Source: Stenotrophomonas sp. WZN-1
Lineage (GTDB): Bacteria; Pseudomonadota; Gammaproteobacteria; Xanthomonadales; Xanthomonadaceae
Direction: 5' to 3'
Length of the DNA: 64,000 bases
Assembly: GCF_002192255.1 (NCBI RefSeq)
Contig: NZ_CP021768.1
Coordinates: 948,001-1,012,000 of the forward strand
Below, one piece after another: positions 9,264 through 17,134 of the stretch; positions within the stretch are counted from its first letter, which is position 1, and each line of letters begins with the position of its first letter. The notes beneath the pieces are model-generated. The model ran no database searches, was not told the origin of the DNA, and saw only the letters and a program-made list of their open reading frames with translations. Made by a program: the position numbers and the translations under genes.

Positions 9264-9332
9264 GCGCCGACCAAGGTCGGCGTCTACCCGGGCGGATGCA
9301 CCTGCTCTGGTAGATGCCAACCTTGGTTGGCA
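9264..9332. repeat. SMAG-type REP pair, inverted
   Basis: Two GTAG-headed palindromes face each other: one on the minus strand at 9264-9287 (stem GCCGACC/GGTCGGC) and one on the plus strand at 9310-9332 (GTAGATGCCAACCTTGG). They lie between the convergent protease and lpxH genes and may fold into one long stem on a transcript. Confidence 0.75.
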
Positions 9333-9344
9333 CCTTGCGATCCG

Positions 9345-10091
9345 TTATTCGCGCGCCAGGGTATCCAGCGTCCAGCCGCTGGCATCCACGCGCAGCACTG
9401 AACCCTGTTCGTACCAGTCACCCAGCACGATGCGGGTGCGCTCGCGACCACCGGCCTGCAGCGTGTGGATCGCCGGTCGGTGCGTATGACCATGGATCAT
9501 GGTGTCCACGCCATGGCGCACGAAGGTGGCATCGACTTCGGCAGGGGCCACGTCGGTCACCGACTCGAACTGCGCACGATCGTCCTGCTTCATCTCGGAC
9601 TGGCGCGCCTGGCTGGCTTCGCGCGCCTTCTGCGCGAAGGCGATGCGTGCAGCCAGCGGCTGCGACAGGAACTGCGCCTGGAACACCGGGTCACGCGTCT
9701 GTGCACGGAACTGCTGGTAGGGAATGTCATCGGTGCACAGCAGGTCACCGTGCTGCAGCAGCACCGGGCGGCCGTACAGTTCGATCATGCACGGGTCGGG
9801 CAGGATGCGCAGGCCGGCACGGCGCGCGTAGTCCTCACCGAGCAGGAAGTCGCGGTTGCCGCGGATGAAGTACACCGGCACGCCGCTGTCGGACAGCACC
9901 TTCAACGCATCGGCCACCGCATCGGCGGCAGGCGAGGGCGTGTCGTCGCCGATCCAGGCCTCGAACAGGTCGCCGAGGATGTACAGCGCATCGGCGCCGG
10001 GCGCCTGCTCGCGCAGGAAGCGCAGGAACAGGTCGGTGATCTCCGGACGGCTGGGGTCCAGATGCAGGTCGGAAATGAACAGCGTGGTCAT
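9345..10091 (-). CDS. lpxH: UDP-2,3-diacylglucosamine diphosphatase
   Basis: LpxH cleaves UDP-2,3-diacylglucosamine to lipid X and UMP, the fourth step of lipid A synthesis, at the cytoplasmic face of the inner membrane. The calcineurin-like metallophosphatase motifs are in order: SDLHLD (residues 7-12), [28 protein letters not shown] and HGHTHRP. The length of 248 residues is typical. The start codon at 10091 is 59 bp downstream of the PAP2 gene on the same strand, so the three envelope genes here may be one unit. Confidence 0.94.
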   Translation of the reverse strand: MTTLFISDLHLDPSRPEITDLFLRFLREQAPGADALYILGDLFEAWIGDDTPSPAADAVADALKVLSDSGVPVYFIRGNRDFLLGEDYARRAGLRILPDPCMIELYGRPVLLQHGDLLCTDDIPYQQFRAQTRDPVFQAQFLSQPLAARIAFAQKAREASQARQSEMKQDDRAQFESVTDVAPAEVDATFVRHGVDTMIHGHTHRPAIHTLQAGGRERTRIVLGDWYEQGSVLRVDASGWTLDTLARE

Positions 10092-10150
10092 GCCCGCATT
10101 CTAGGCCATCAACGATGACGGTAGCGCCGGGCCATGCCTGGCGGCGGTCA

Positions 10151-10690
10151 TCACACCGGCAACGGCAGCCAGGCCAGGCTGGCCGACGCCAGCAGCACCG
10201 CGATGCCCGTCGCGGCCAATACGTCGCTGGGGTAGTGCAGGCCCAGGACCACCCGCGACAGCGCGACGCCGGCGGTGAACGGCACCAGCAGCGGCGCCAG
10301 CCAAGGGTAGTAGGCCAGTGCGACGATGGTGAACGACACCGCATGCAGGGTGTGCCCGGAGGGGAAGCTGAATTCGTCCAGAGGTGCCACCCAGGCGCGG
10401 ATGCGCAGGTCGGCCGCATAGGGCCGCGGGCGCCGGGTCCAGCGCTTGAGGCCCTTGTAGAGCAGCAGCGCGGCCAGGCCGGTGGCGGCCATGTGCACCG
10501 AGGCGCGCAGGCCATCGAAGCCGTCCAGCACCACCAGCGCGCCCATCAGCACATACCAGAACACGCCATCGCCGAGCCGGCTGATGGCCGAGAACAGGCG
10601 GCGCACGCGACGGCGCCGGCAGTAGTGGTTGGCCCGTCGGCACAGGCGTGCTTCGCGATCGGCCAGCAGCTCAAGCCGCGTGGTGCGCAT
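10151..10690 (-). CDS. PAP2-family phosphatase, membrane-bound
   Basis: A 179-residue membrane protein of the type 2 phosphatidic acid phosphatase family. The three phosphatase motifs are visible: KGLKRWTRRPRP, PSGHTLHA and SRVVLGLHYPSD, with the catalytic histidines in the second and third. Several hydrophobic helices are present. Such proteins dephosphorylate lipid phosphates or undecaprenyl pyrophosphate; the substrate is not determined. ATG 10690 was chosen; it overlaps the end of the upstream glycosyltransferase gene by 20 bp, which suggests translational coupling. Confidence 0.85.
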   Translation of the reverse strand: MRTTRLELLADREARLCRRANHYCRRRRVRRLFSAISRLGDGVFWYVLMGALVVLDGFDGLRASVHMAATGLAALLLYKGLKRWTRRPRPYAADLRIRAWVAPLDEFSFPSGHTLHAVSFTIVALAYYPWLAPLLVPFTAGVALSRVVLGLHYPSDVLAATGIAVLLASASLAWLPLPV

Positions 10691-11816
10691 GGCTGCTCCT
10701 CCGCGACTGCGCCAGCTCGGCCAGCAGGGCATCGAACTCGGCCACCACCTGTTGTGGATGCAGGCGCTTCATCGCGCGCGCGGCGTTGCCGCCCAGTTCG
10801 CGGCGTTTCGCGTCATCGGCAGCCAGCTGCACGGCGGCCTCGATGAACTGCTCGTCGCTGTCCACTGCCGCGCCGTTCTCGCCATTGCGCAGGTACTCGC
10901 GCGCGGCGCCGTAATCGAAGGCCACGGTGGCGACACCGCTGGCCATGCTTTCCAGAGTCACGTTGCCGAAGGTCTCGCTGCGGCTGGGGAACAGGAACAG
11001 ATCGCCGCTGGCGAAGTGCCGGGCCAGGGCATCGCCGCGCTGGATGCCGCAGAAGATGAAGTCGGGATTTTCATGTGCCAGCTTCTCGCGGGCCGGGCCA
11101 TCGCCCACCCACACGAAGCGTGCCTTGGGCCGGTTCTGCTGCAGCCGGCGGAATGCCTTCACTGCCAGGCCGAGATTCTTTTCGGCGGCAATGCGGCCGA
11201 CATAGATCGCCACCAGGCCATTGCCATCCACGCCCCATTCCTCGCGCAGCGCGGGATCGCGCCGGCCCGGATCGAACTGCTGGCTGTCCACGGCGCGGGC
11301 CAGCAGGCTCACGCGCTCGAAGCCCTGGTCGCCGAGGAACTGCTGCAGTTCACGGGTCGGCACCAGGGTGGCGTCCGCCTGGTTGTGGAAACGGCGCATC
11401 CAGCGCATGGCGGCGGCCTGCAGCCAGGCCACGCCATAGTCGGGCAGGTATTCGTCGAAGCGGGTGTGGAAGCCGCTGGCGACCGGGATGCCGAGGCGGC
11501 GCGCGGTGCGCAGAGCAGACCAGCCGAGCGGACCTTCGGTGGCGATGTAGACCGCATCCGGGCGCTGCTTCTGCCAGTGGCGGCCCAGCCGGATCGGCGC
11601 CGGCAGGCCGAAGCGCAGGCCGGGGTATCGGGGCAGGGCGGCGCCGGGAACCAGCAAGGTGTCGGGCGCCGAATCCAGCGCTTCGCTGGACTGGCGGGGA
11701 CGGACCAGGTCGATCTCGTGCCCGGCTGCACGCAGACCTTGTTCCAGCCCCTGCACGGTGAGGGCGACGCCGTTCACTTCCGGCGGATAGGTCTCGGTGA
11801 CGATGGCATAGCGCAT
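10671..11816 (-). CDS. Glycosyltransferase family 4 (GT-B fold)
   Basis: A 381-residue glycosyltransferase of the MgtA/PimB-like GT4 type. The N terminus MRYAIVTETYPPEVNGV is typical of the acceptor domain. YVGRIAAEKNL marks the donor domain, and RSETFGNVTLES near residue 285 carries the EX7E motif that binds the sugar nucleotide. It probably moves a sugar to a membrane lipid or glycan; donor and acceptor are unknown. ATG 11816 is preferred to the longer frame because it begins at the conserved N terminus. It is upstream of, and overlaps, a PAP2 gene, then lpxH, so an envelope lipid role is likely. Confidence 0.85.
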   Translation of the reverse strand: MRYAIVTETYPPEVNGVALTVQGLEQGLRAAGHEIDLVRPRQSSEALDSAPDTLLVPGAALPRYPGLRFGLPAPIRLGRHWQKQRPDAVYIATEGPLGWSALRTARRLGIPVASGFHTRFDEYLPDYGVAWLQAAAMRWMRRFHNQADATLVPTRELQQFLGDQGFERVSLLARAVDSQQFDPGRRDPALREEWGVDGNGLVAIYVGRIAAEKNLGLAVKAFRRLQQNRPKARFVWVGDGPAREKLAHENPDFIFCGIQRGDALARHFASGDLFLFPSRSETFGNVTLESMASGVATVAFDYGAAREYLRNGENGAAVDSDEQFIEAAVQLAADDAKRRELGGNAARAMKRLHPQQVVAEFDALLAELAQSRRSSHAHHAA

Positions 11817-11927
11817 GGCGGGCCTCCGGGTTTCCGGCATGCTCGGGCCTGGCGATGTAGCCGACATGACCGCTTTGCGACCGTCAGATGACGGCGGCAC
11901 CAGCCACCGTATGGAGGCTGGCACCCA

Positions 11928-11958
11928 CAAAAAAACCACGGCCCCGAAGGGCCGTGGT
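11928..11958 (-). terminator. Intrinsic terminator of TonB-dependent receptor gene
   Basis: On the minus strand a 10-bp perfect stem (11949-11958 with 11935-11944, tetraloop TTCG) is followed by a T run. It lies 30 bp after the receptor stop codon, and the loop and U tract are textbook. Confidence 0.9.
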
Positions 11959-11987
11959 CATCGTGCTTCACGTCACAGCGCGATGGA

Positions 11988-14912
11988 TCAGAAGCGCTGC
12001 TGGTACTTCATGTAGACGAAGCGGCCGATGTCGTAGCCACCGTAGTACGAGAAGGCCGAGTTCGGCTTGCTGTACATGATCGGGCCGGTCTTTTCGAACA
12101 CGTTGTTGGCACCGACCGACACGGTGGCATCCCACGGCAGCGAGTAACGCACCTGCACGTCGTGGAAGGTGACCGAACCGCGCTCGTTGTAGTTGCGGGC
12201 GCCCTTGTACCACGGGGCATACACGCCCGGATCCGAGCATTCGTCCGGGTACAGTGCGATGTTCGAGCAGGTTTCCTTCACGCCCGAATAGTAACGCGCG
12301 GTCCAGCTCGCGCCGAAGTTGCCCCGTTCGTAGCCCAGCACCAGATTGGAACGGACGCGGAAGGCGCTGCCGATGCCGTTGGTGACGATCGGGACGATCG
12401 AGTTGTCGTTGGAGGTGCGGTAGGTTGCACTGGACACGTAGGTGGTGGCTGAGTTCACGTTGAACTTGCCGAACCGGGTGTCCAGACGGTAGCTCACATC
12501 CAGGTCGTAGCCCTCGGTTTCCATGAAGCCCGCATTGCGGTTGCCGAACTTCAGGTTGGTCACGATGCCGGTCACCGGATCGCGCTGGAAGCGCGAGCAG
12601 CGGGCATCGATGCCCGACTCGTAGCAGTCCTGCAGGATCTGGGTCGGCGTGTCGGCGATGATCGTGTTGTCGATGCGGATCTTCCACCAGTCCAGCGAGG
12701 CGTTGAAGCCCTGGATGAAGCTCGGGCTCCAGACCAGGCCCAGGGTTTTGCTGGTCGAGGTTTCCGGCGTCAGCAGCGGGTTGGACCCGGAGGTGAACGG
12801 CACCGGGGTCGCGTCCGTCGACGTGTTCACCGGGGTGCCGCCCTGGCGCAGCTGGCGGAAGGTATTCGCATTGGCGATGTCGCGTGCGCAACGTGCACGG
12901 ACCTCCGCGCTGGAGGCCGAGGAACCGAAACGGGTGTCGCACGGATCGCTGAACTGCGCGAAGGTTTCCGAACCACCACCGAACAGGTCGCTGATGGTCG
13001 GTGCACGGAAGCCCTCGGCCCAGGTGCCACGCACCATCAGAGAGTCGATCGGCTTCCACTTGAAGCCGAACTTGCTGTTGAGCGTGTTGCCGAAGGTGTT
13101 GTAGTCCGAGAAGCGGGTTGCGCCATTGAAGGTCAGTTCCTTCGCGCCTGGCAGGTCGGCCAGCACGGGAACGTTCACTTCCAGGTAGGCTTCGTTGACG
13201 GTGTAGTCACCGCCGGTCGGGCCTGCGGCCAGGTTGGTGGTCGCGCCGGTCTGGGCCAGGGCATCCGGGGTGTACTTGCCTTCTTCCTTGCGGCTTTCCA
13301 CGCCGAACGCGAAGCCGAGGTCGCCGGCCGGCAGGGTCACGATGCTGCCGGCGATATTGGCAAAGAAGTTCTTGGAGGTGGTGCGGCCCTTGGTGATCTC
13401 TTCCGGGAACAGCCACGCCTGCAGTTCTTCGTTGCCGTACAGGCCATCGGCAGCCGTCGTGCCGTACGGCACCAGCGGGTTCCACGGCTTGCACACGTCA
13501 TAGGAGATCGGTGCAGCGGCGGTGCCGCACTGCACCTTGCCGGTGGCGGCGTTGTAGAACGACGGGCCGACGCCGCCGGCGACGCGGCTCTTGTGCAGGT
13601 TGCCGGTCGCCACCGATTCCAGTTCATTGCGGTTGTACTGGTAGCCCACTTCCCAGTCGAAGTAGCGGCTGCCGACCTCGAACGAGCCGTCGAACGACGC
13701 CACCGCGCGGTAGGTCTTCAGCTCGCTGGTGGTCACGCGCGGCACCTCCCAGGTGCGGCGGTTCCATGCCACGGCGGTCGGGGTGGCGTACCCGTGCTGG
13801 CGGCCGAACGGATTGAAGTAGCTGTTGATCGACATCGAGCCGACACCGGCGGTGCTCGACTGCAGCGGATAGCCCGCGATCTGGCGGGTGGACTCACGCT
13901 GGTTGTAGCCCAGTTCGGTGCGGAAGTTGACGTTGTCGGTGATCTTGAAGCGGCCGTCGAAATAGACCGAGTCACGCTTGACCGGATACATCACGTGCAT
14001 CTGGTCGTTGGCGTTGCTCACGTCACCGGTGAAAGGCGTGCTATCGGTGAGGTGGTAATTGGCCGGATTGGTCGGATCCGCGCCGCGGTTGAGGGAATAG
14101 CCGCAACCCGCAGTGGCGGTACAGCCCGGGCCGCGCAGACCCGTGAACTGGCCGTACTGGCTGATCGTGGTCCAGTTGCTGCTGTCGTACGGATGACGAT
14201 CGGTCATGCCGTACTTGCTGAAGCCACGATCACGCGCCCACACGCCCTTCTCTTCGGCGTGTTCAGCCGACAGGGTCAGCGACAGGCGATCGTTGCTCCA
14301 ACCGGCGACCACGTCGAAGCGGTCACGCGCGCCGTCGCCCTGGCTGTACTGGCCGTGGTAGACGTTGGCGGTCACACCGGTGACATTGGAGCGGGTGATG
14401 ATGTTCACCACGCCGGCCATGGCGTCGGAGCCATAGATCGCAGAGGCACCGTCCTTCAGCACCTCGATGCGTTCCACGGCGGACACCGGCAGGGTGGAGA
14501 TGTCCTGGTAGCCGGACGTGCTGATGCCCAGGCGCTTGCCGTTGACCAGCACCAGCGTGCGCTGGGTGCCCAGGTTGCGCATGTCGATGTAGGTGCCACC
14601 CGCGTTTTCACCCGCGGTCAGCGCATTTGCGCGGCTGATGGTCGGGCTGCCCATCGCGGTGACGTTCTGCAGGATGTCGGCAACCGAGCTGAAGCCCTGC
14701 TTTTCGATGTCGTTGCGGCTGATCGCGAACACCGGCTGGGCGGTTTCCACGTCCACCTGGCGGATGCGCGAGCCGGTGATCTCGATGCGGTCGAGGTTGG
14801 TGGGAGTGGCGCTGCTGCCGTCCTGGGCAAACGCGGGCAGGGCGGCCAGCGCTGCGGTGGTAGCCAGGGCGTAGCGGATGGCCTGCCCCAGTGCGGTGGT
14901 GCGTGAAGTCAT
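11988..14912 (-). CDS. TonB-dependent outer membrane receptor
   Basis: A 974-residue outer-membrane active transporter. A signal peptide ends at about residue 29 (LPAFAQ). A plug domain follows (RIEITGSRI, IEVLKDGASAIYGSDAMAGVVNIITR across about residues 43-175), then a 22-strand-type barrel ending in aromatic Phe (KYQQRF), the usual outer-membrane assembly signal. Asn- and Tyr-rich loops and several cysteine pairs occur in the barrel. The substrate is unknown; no siderophore or sugar genes are adjacent and I see no clear Fur box. It is likely transcribed alone. Confidence 0.92.
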   Translation of the reverse strand: MTSRTTALGQAIRYALATTAALAALPAFAQDGSSATPTNLDRIEITGSRIRQVDVETAQPVFAISRNDIEKQGFSSVADILQNVTAMGSPTISRANALTAGENAGGTYIDMRNLGTQRTLVLVNGKRLGISTSGYQDISTLPVSAVERIEVLKDGASAIYGSDAMAGVVNIITRSNVTGVTANVYHGQYSQGDGARDRFDVVAGWSNDRLSLTLSAEHAEEKGVWARDRGFSKYGMTDRHPYDSSNWTTISQYGQFTGLRGPGCTATAGCGYSLNRGADPTNPANYHLTDSTPFTGDVSNANDQMHVMYPVKRDSVYFDGRFKITDNVNFRTELGYNQRESTRQIAGYPLQSSTAGVGSMSINSYFNPFGRQHGYATPTAVAWNRRTWEVPRVTTSELKTYRAVASFDGSFEVGSRYFDWEVGYQYNRNELESVATGNLHKSRVAGGVGPSFYNAATGKVQCGTAAAPISYDVCKPWNPLVPYGTTAADGLYGNEELQAWLFPEEITKGRTTSKNFFANIAGSIVTLPAGDLGFAFGVESRKEEGKYTPDALAQTGATTNLAAGPTGGDYTVNEAYLEVNVPVLADLPGAKELTFNGATRFSDYNTFGNTLNSKFGFKWKPIDSLMVRGTWAEGFRAPTISDLFGGGSETFAQFSDPCDTRFGSSASSAEVRARCARDIANANTFRQLRQGGTPVNTSTDATPVPFTSGSNPLLTPETSTSKTLGLVWSPSFIQGFNASLDWWKIRIDNTIIADTPTQILQDCYESGIDARCSRFQRDPVTGIVTNLKFGNRNAGFMETEGYDLDVSYRLDTRFGKFNVNSATTYVSSATYRTSNDNSIVPIVTNGIGSAFRVRSNLVLGYERGNFGASWTARYYSGVKETCSNIALYPDECSDPGVYAPWYKGARNYNERGSVTFHDVQVRYSLPWDATVSVGANNVFEKTGPIMYSKPNSAFSYYGGYDIGRFVYMKYQQRF

Positions 14913-15229
14913 GGCGAGCTCTCTCTCTCAGGTCGTGCACAAGACGCCAAAGTGGGCGTCGAAGGAGCCAGCAGGGTCGATGACCGAGCCGGTGACCCGA
15001 TAGTAGTCTCGTTAGTTAATGCTCTGTAAAGGGTTCGTATCCATTTATGTCACAGCGCACCGCTCCCCTTCACGAAACGTGAACAAAAGCAGGCGCTTAC
15101 GTGATGGTCGCGGCTCCCCATACCTCGCCGTTGTGTTGCGAAGCAGCACAAAAAACCGCCAGACTGCGCAAAGTTGGGGTGCGAAGTGCGTCACCCCTGC
15201 TGCCCTGTGGACAACAGGGGACAGCGTAT
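14913..15229. other. Intergenic region between ppx and the receptor gene
   Basis: 317 bp without a gene. It should hold the leftward promoter of the receptor. An interrupted palindrome TTCACG-AAA-CGTGAA (15069-15083) looks like a dimeric regulator site. Near ppx, CCCTGT-GGACA-ACAGGG (15203-15219) nested in CCCCTG/CAGGGG (15194-15220) could end ppx transcription, but no T tract follows. I saw no supported small ORF. Confidence 0.45.
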
Positions 15230-16756
15230 TCAGGCCACGAACGGACGGAACTGGATGCCCAGCCCGGCGATCCCGTCGGTCTCGCCGATCAGGTCGGCGC
15301 GCAGCAGCGGACGGGCATCGATGAAGGCCTGCGGGACGATCAGCGACAGCCGGTTGTCGTCGGCGGTCAGTTCCAGCGCGGGCAGAGGGTCGTCCTCATG
15401 CGCGCGGTTGAGCAGCACCGCCAGGCGCAGCAGGGCCGCCAGCCGGCGTGCTGTCAGCAGCAGGCGTTCGGGCAGGGCGTCGAAAGCGGTCTTGGTCACG
15501 CTGCGGCGGTGGCTGCGTACCAGTGCCGCCAGCATCTGCTGCTCCTGCCGCGAGAAGCCGGCGATATCCGAGTGTTCCAGCACATAGCTGCCATGCACGT
15601 GGTAGCCGCTGTGCGCGATCATCAGGCCCAGCTCATGCAGGCGCGCGGCCCAGCCGAGCATGCGCGCATCGTCGGCATCGAGCCTCCAGCGTTCCTGCAC
15701 CTGCTCCAGCAGTGACAGGGCGGTGTCCTGCACGCGGTCGGCCTGCACCGTATCGATGCCATAGCGCTGGCTGAGCGCAGCCACGGATTCATCACGCAGG
15801 TCGTTCTCGCCGGCGCGGCCGACGATGTCATACAGGATGCCTTCGCGCATCGCTGCCTTGCTGACCAGCAGCTTCTGCAGGCCCAGCGCCTGGAACGCCG
15901 CCTCCAGCACCAGGATGCCGCCGGCGATGATCGGGCGGCGGTCGCTGGACAGGCCCGGCAACTGGATGTCGTCGATCTTCTTGGCCTTCAGCAGTTCATC
16001 GCGCAGCTGCGGCAGGGCCTCGGCGGTGATCGCGCCCTTGCTCAGCTTCATCGTCGCGCAGATTTCGCTGATCGCCTTGTGCGTGCCCGAGGAGCCCAGC
16101 GCTTCCTGCCAGCCCAGCGCGCGGTACTTGCTGGCGAAGGGCTGGAACTCGCGGCCGATCTCGGCCAGTGCGTCCTTCCAGCGCTTCTTGCTCAGCTTGC
16201 CGCCGGGGAAAAAGCGCCGGGTGCTGGCGATGCAACCGGCCTGCAGGCTTTCGCGCTCCAGGGTCTGCATGCCCATGCCGATGATGAATTCAGTGGAGCC
16301 ACCACCGATGTCGATCACCAGCCGGCGCTGGCCGGGCTTGGGAGGTTGCGCGTGGGCCACGCCCAGGTAGATCAGGCGGGCTTCTTCACGGCCGCTGACC
16401 ACTTCGATGGCATGCCCCAGTGCGGTTTCAGCCGGGACCAGGAACGACTGCGGCGAGCGCAGCTGGCGCACGGTGTTGGTGGCCAGTGCGCGCACCCGGT
16501 GCGGCGGCACATTGCGGATGCGCTGGCCGAAGCGCGCCAGGCATTCCAGTGCGCGCTGGCGGGCTGCGGCGGAGAGTCCACCCTTGCCATCCAGCCCGTC
16601 GGCCATGCGCACGGTCTCGCGCAGGCGGTCGATCACCCGCAGCTGGCCGAGCGTATAGCGCGCGATGACCATGTGGAAACTGTTGGAGCCAAGGTCGATG
16701 GCGGCCAGCAGGTCGCCATCCTGCAATGCGGGCGGAGTCGTGGTGGTATGCGGCAT
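15230..16756 (-). CDS. ppx: Exopolyphosphatase (Ppx/GppA family)
   Basis: A 508-residue member of the ASKHA-fold Ppx/GppA family. It hydrolyses terminal phosphate from inorganic polyphosphate, possibly also pppGpp. AIDLGSNSFHMVIA at about residues 18-31 is the first phosphate-binding motif, and VIDIGGGSTEFIIG near 145-158 is the second. A C-terminal HD-like helical domain starts at about residue 320 (LHELGLMIAHSGYHVHGSYVL). The length matches Ppx better than the shorter GppA. It lies downstream of ppk in the same direction, but 378 bp of repeat-rich DNA separates them. Confidence 0.9.
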   Translation of the reverse strand: MPHTTTTPPALQDGDLLAAIDLGSNSFHMVIARYTLGQLRVIDRLRETVRMADGLDGKGGLSAAARQRALECLARFGQRIRNVPPHRVRALATNTVRQLRSPQSFLVPAETALGHAIEVVSGREEARLIYLGVAHAQPPKPGQRRLVIDIGGGSTEFIIGMGMQTLERESLQAGCIASTRRFFPGGKLSKKRWKDALAEIGREFQPFASKYRALGWQEALGSSGTHKAISEICATMKLSKGAITAEALPQLRDELLKAKKIDDIQLPGLSSDRRPIIAGGILVLEAAFQALGLQKLLVSKAAMREGILYDIVGRAGENDLRDESVAALSQRYGIDTVQADRVQDTALSLLEQVQERWRLDADDARMLGWAARLHELGLMIAHSGYHVHGSYVLEHSDIAGFSRQEQQMLAALVRSHRRSVTKTAFDALPERLLLTARRLAALLRLAVLLNRAHEDDPLPALELTADDNRLSLIVPQAFIDARPLLRADLIGETDGIAGLGIQFRPFVA

Positions 16757-16897
16757 GGACGAATGTTAGCCGAAGGGGCGGTGCGCTCGTCACCGCGCGG
16801 CCTTCACATTTTGGAAGAGGGGAGTGCGGCAGGGCTGCGCTCTGCACCTGCCGAATCAATGGCAACGGCAAAAGCAAAAGCGGGCTATCCGTGGGAT

Positions 16898-16999
16898 GGC
16901 GGGGTGGGTCCGGTTGCGGGGGACGCCGTGAACCCATCCTTGGGGGCTTGGCCGCGGCATCCATGCCCCGGACACCCCCGCAACCGGACCCACCCCGCC
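16898..16999. repeat. 25-bp perfect inverted repeat
   Basis: Arms 16898-16922 and 16975-16999 are exact reverse complements. The first arm begins GGCGGGGTGGGTCC. They are far longer than needed for termination and no T tract follows on either strand. It resembles a MITE-like or dispersed palindromic repeat. Confidence 0.7.
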
Positions 17000-17053
17000 T
17001 TCGACAGTTCCCTGCGATCTGCCGGGACGGCGTGCTGTGCGGCTGTTGGTGGG

Positions 17054-17097
17054 TGTCGACCTTGGTCGACACGGTAGATCCACGCCATGCGTGGATG
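17054..17097 (+). repeat. SMAG-type REP with adjoining palindrome
   Basis: The GTAG-headed palindrome GTAGATCCACGCCATGCG (17074-17097, stem ATCCACGC/GCGTGGAT) is directly preceded by a second palindrome, GTGTCGACC/GGTCGACAC. The same GTAGATCCACGC core recurs around 30643, 46352, 47491 and 62817. Confidence 0.75.
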
Positions 17098-17134
17098 AGT
17101 CCAAACGCGCCGACCTTGCTCGACACGTACCGGA

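Larger units (their letters stand above)
16757..17134. other. Repeat-rich gap between ppk and ppx
   Basis: 378 bp without a supportable gene. It contains a 25-bp perfect inverted repeat (16898-16922 and 16975-16999) around a 52-bp GC-rich centre. Next to it are a GTAG-less palindrome GTGTCGACC/GGTCGACAC (17054-17072) and a SMAG-type palindrome (17074-17097). The ppx promoter must lie here unless ppk transcripts read through. Confidence 0.6.
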
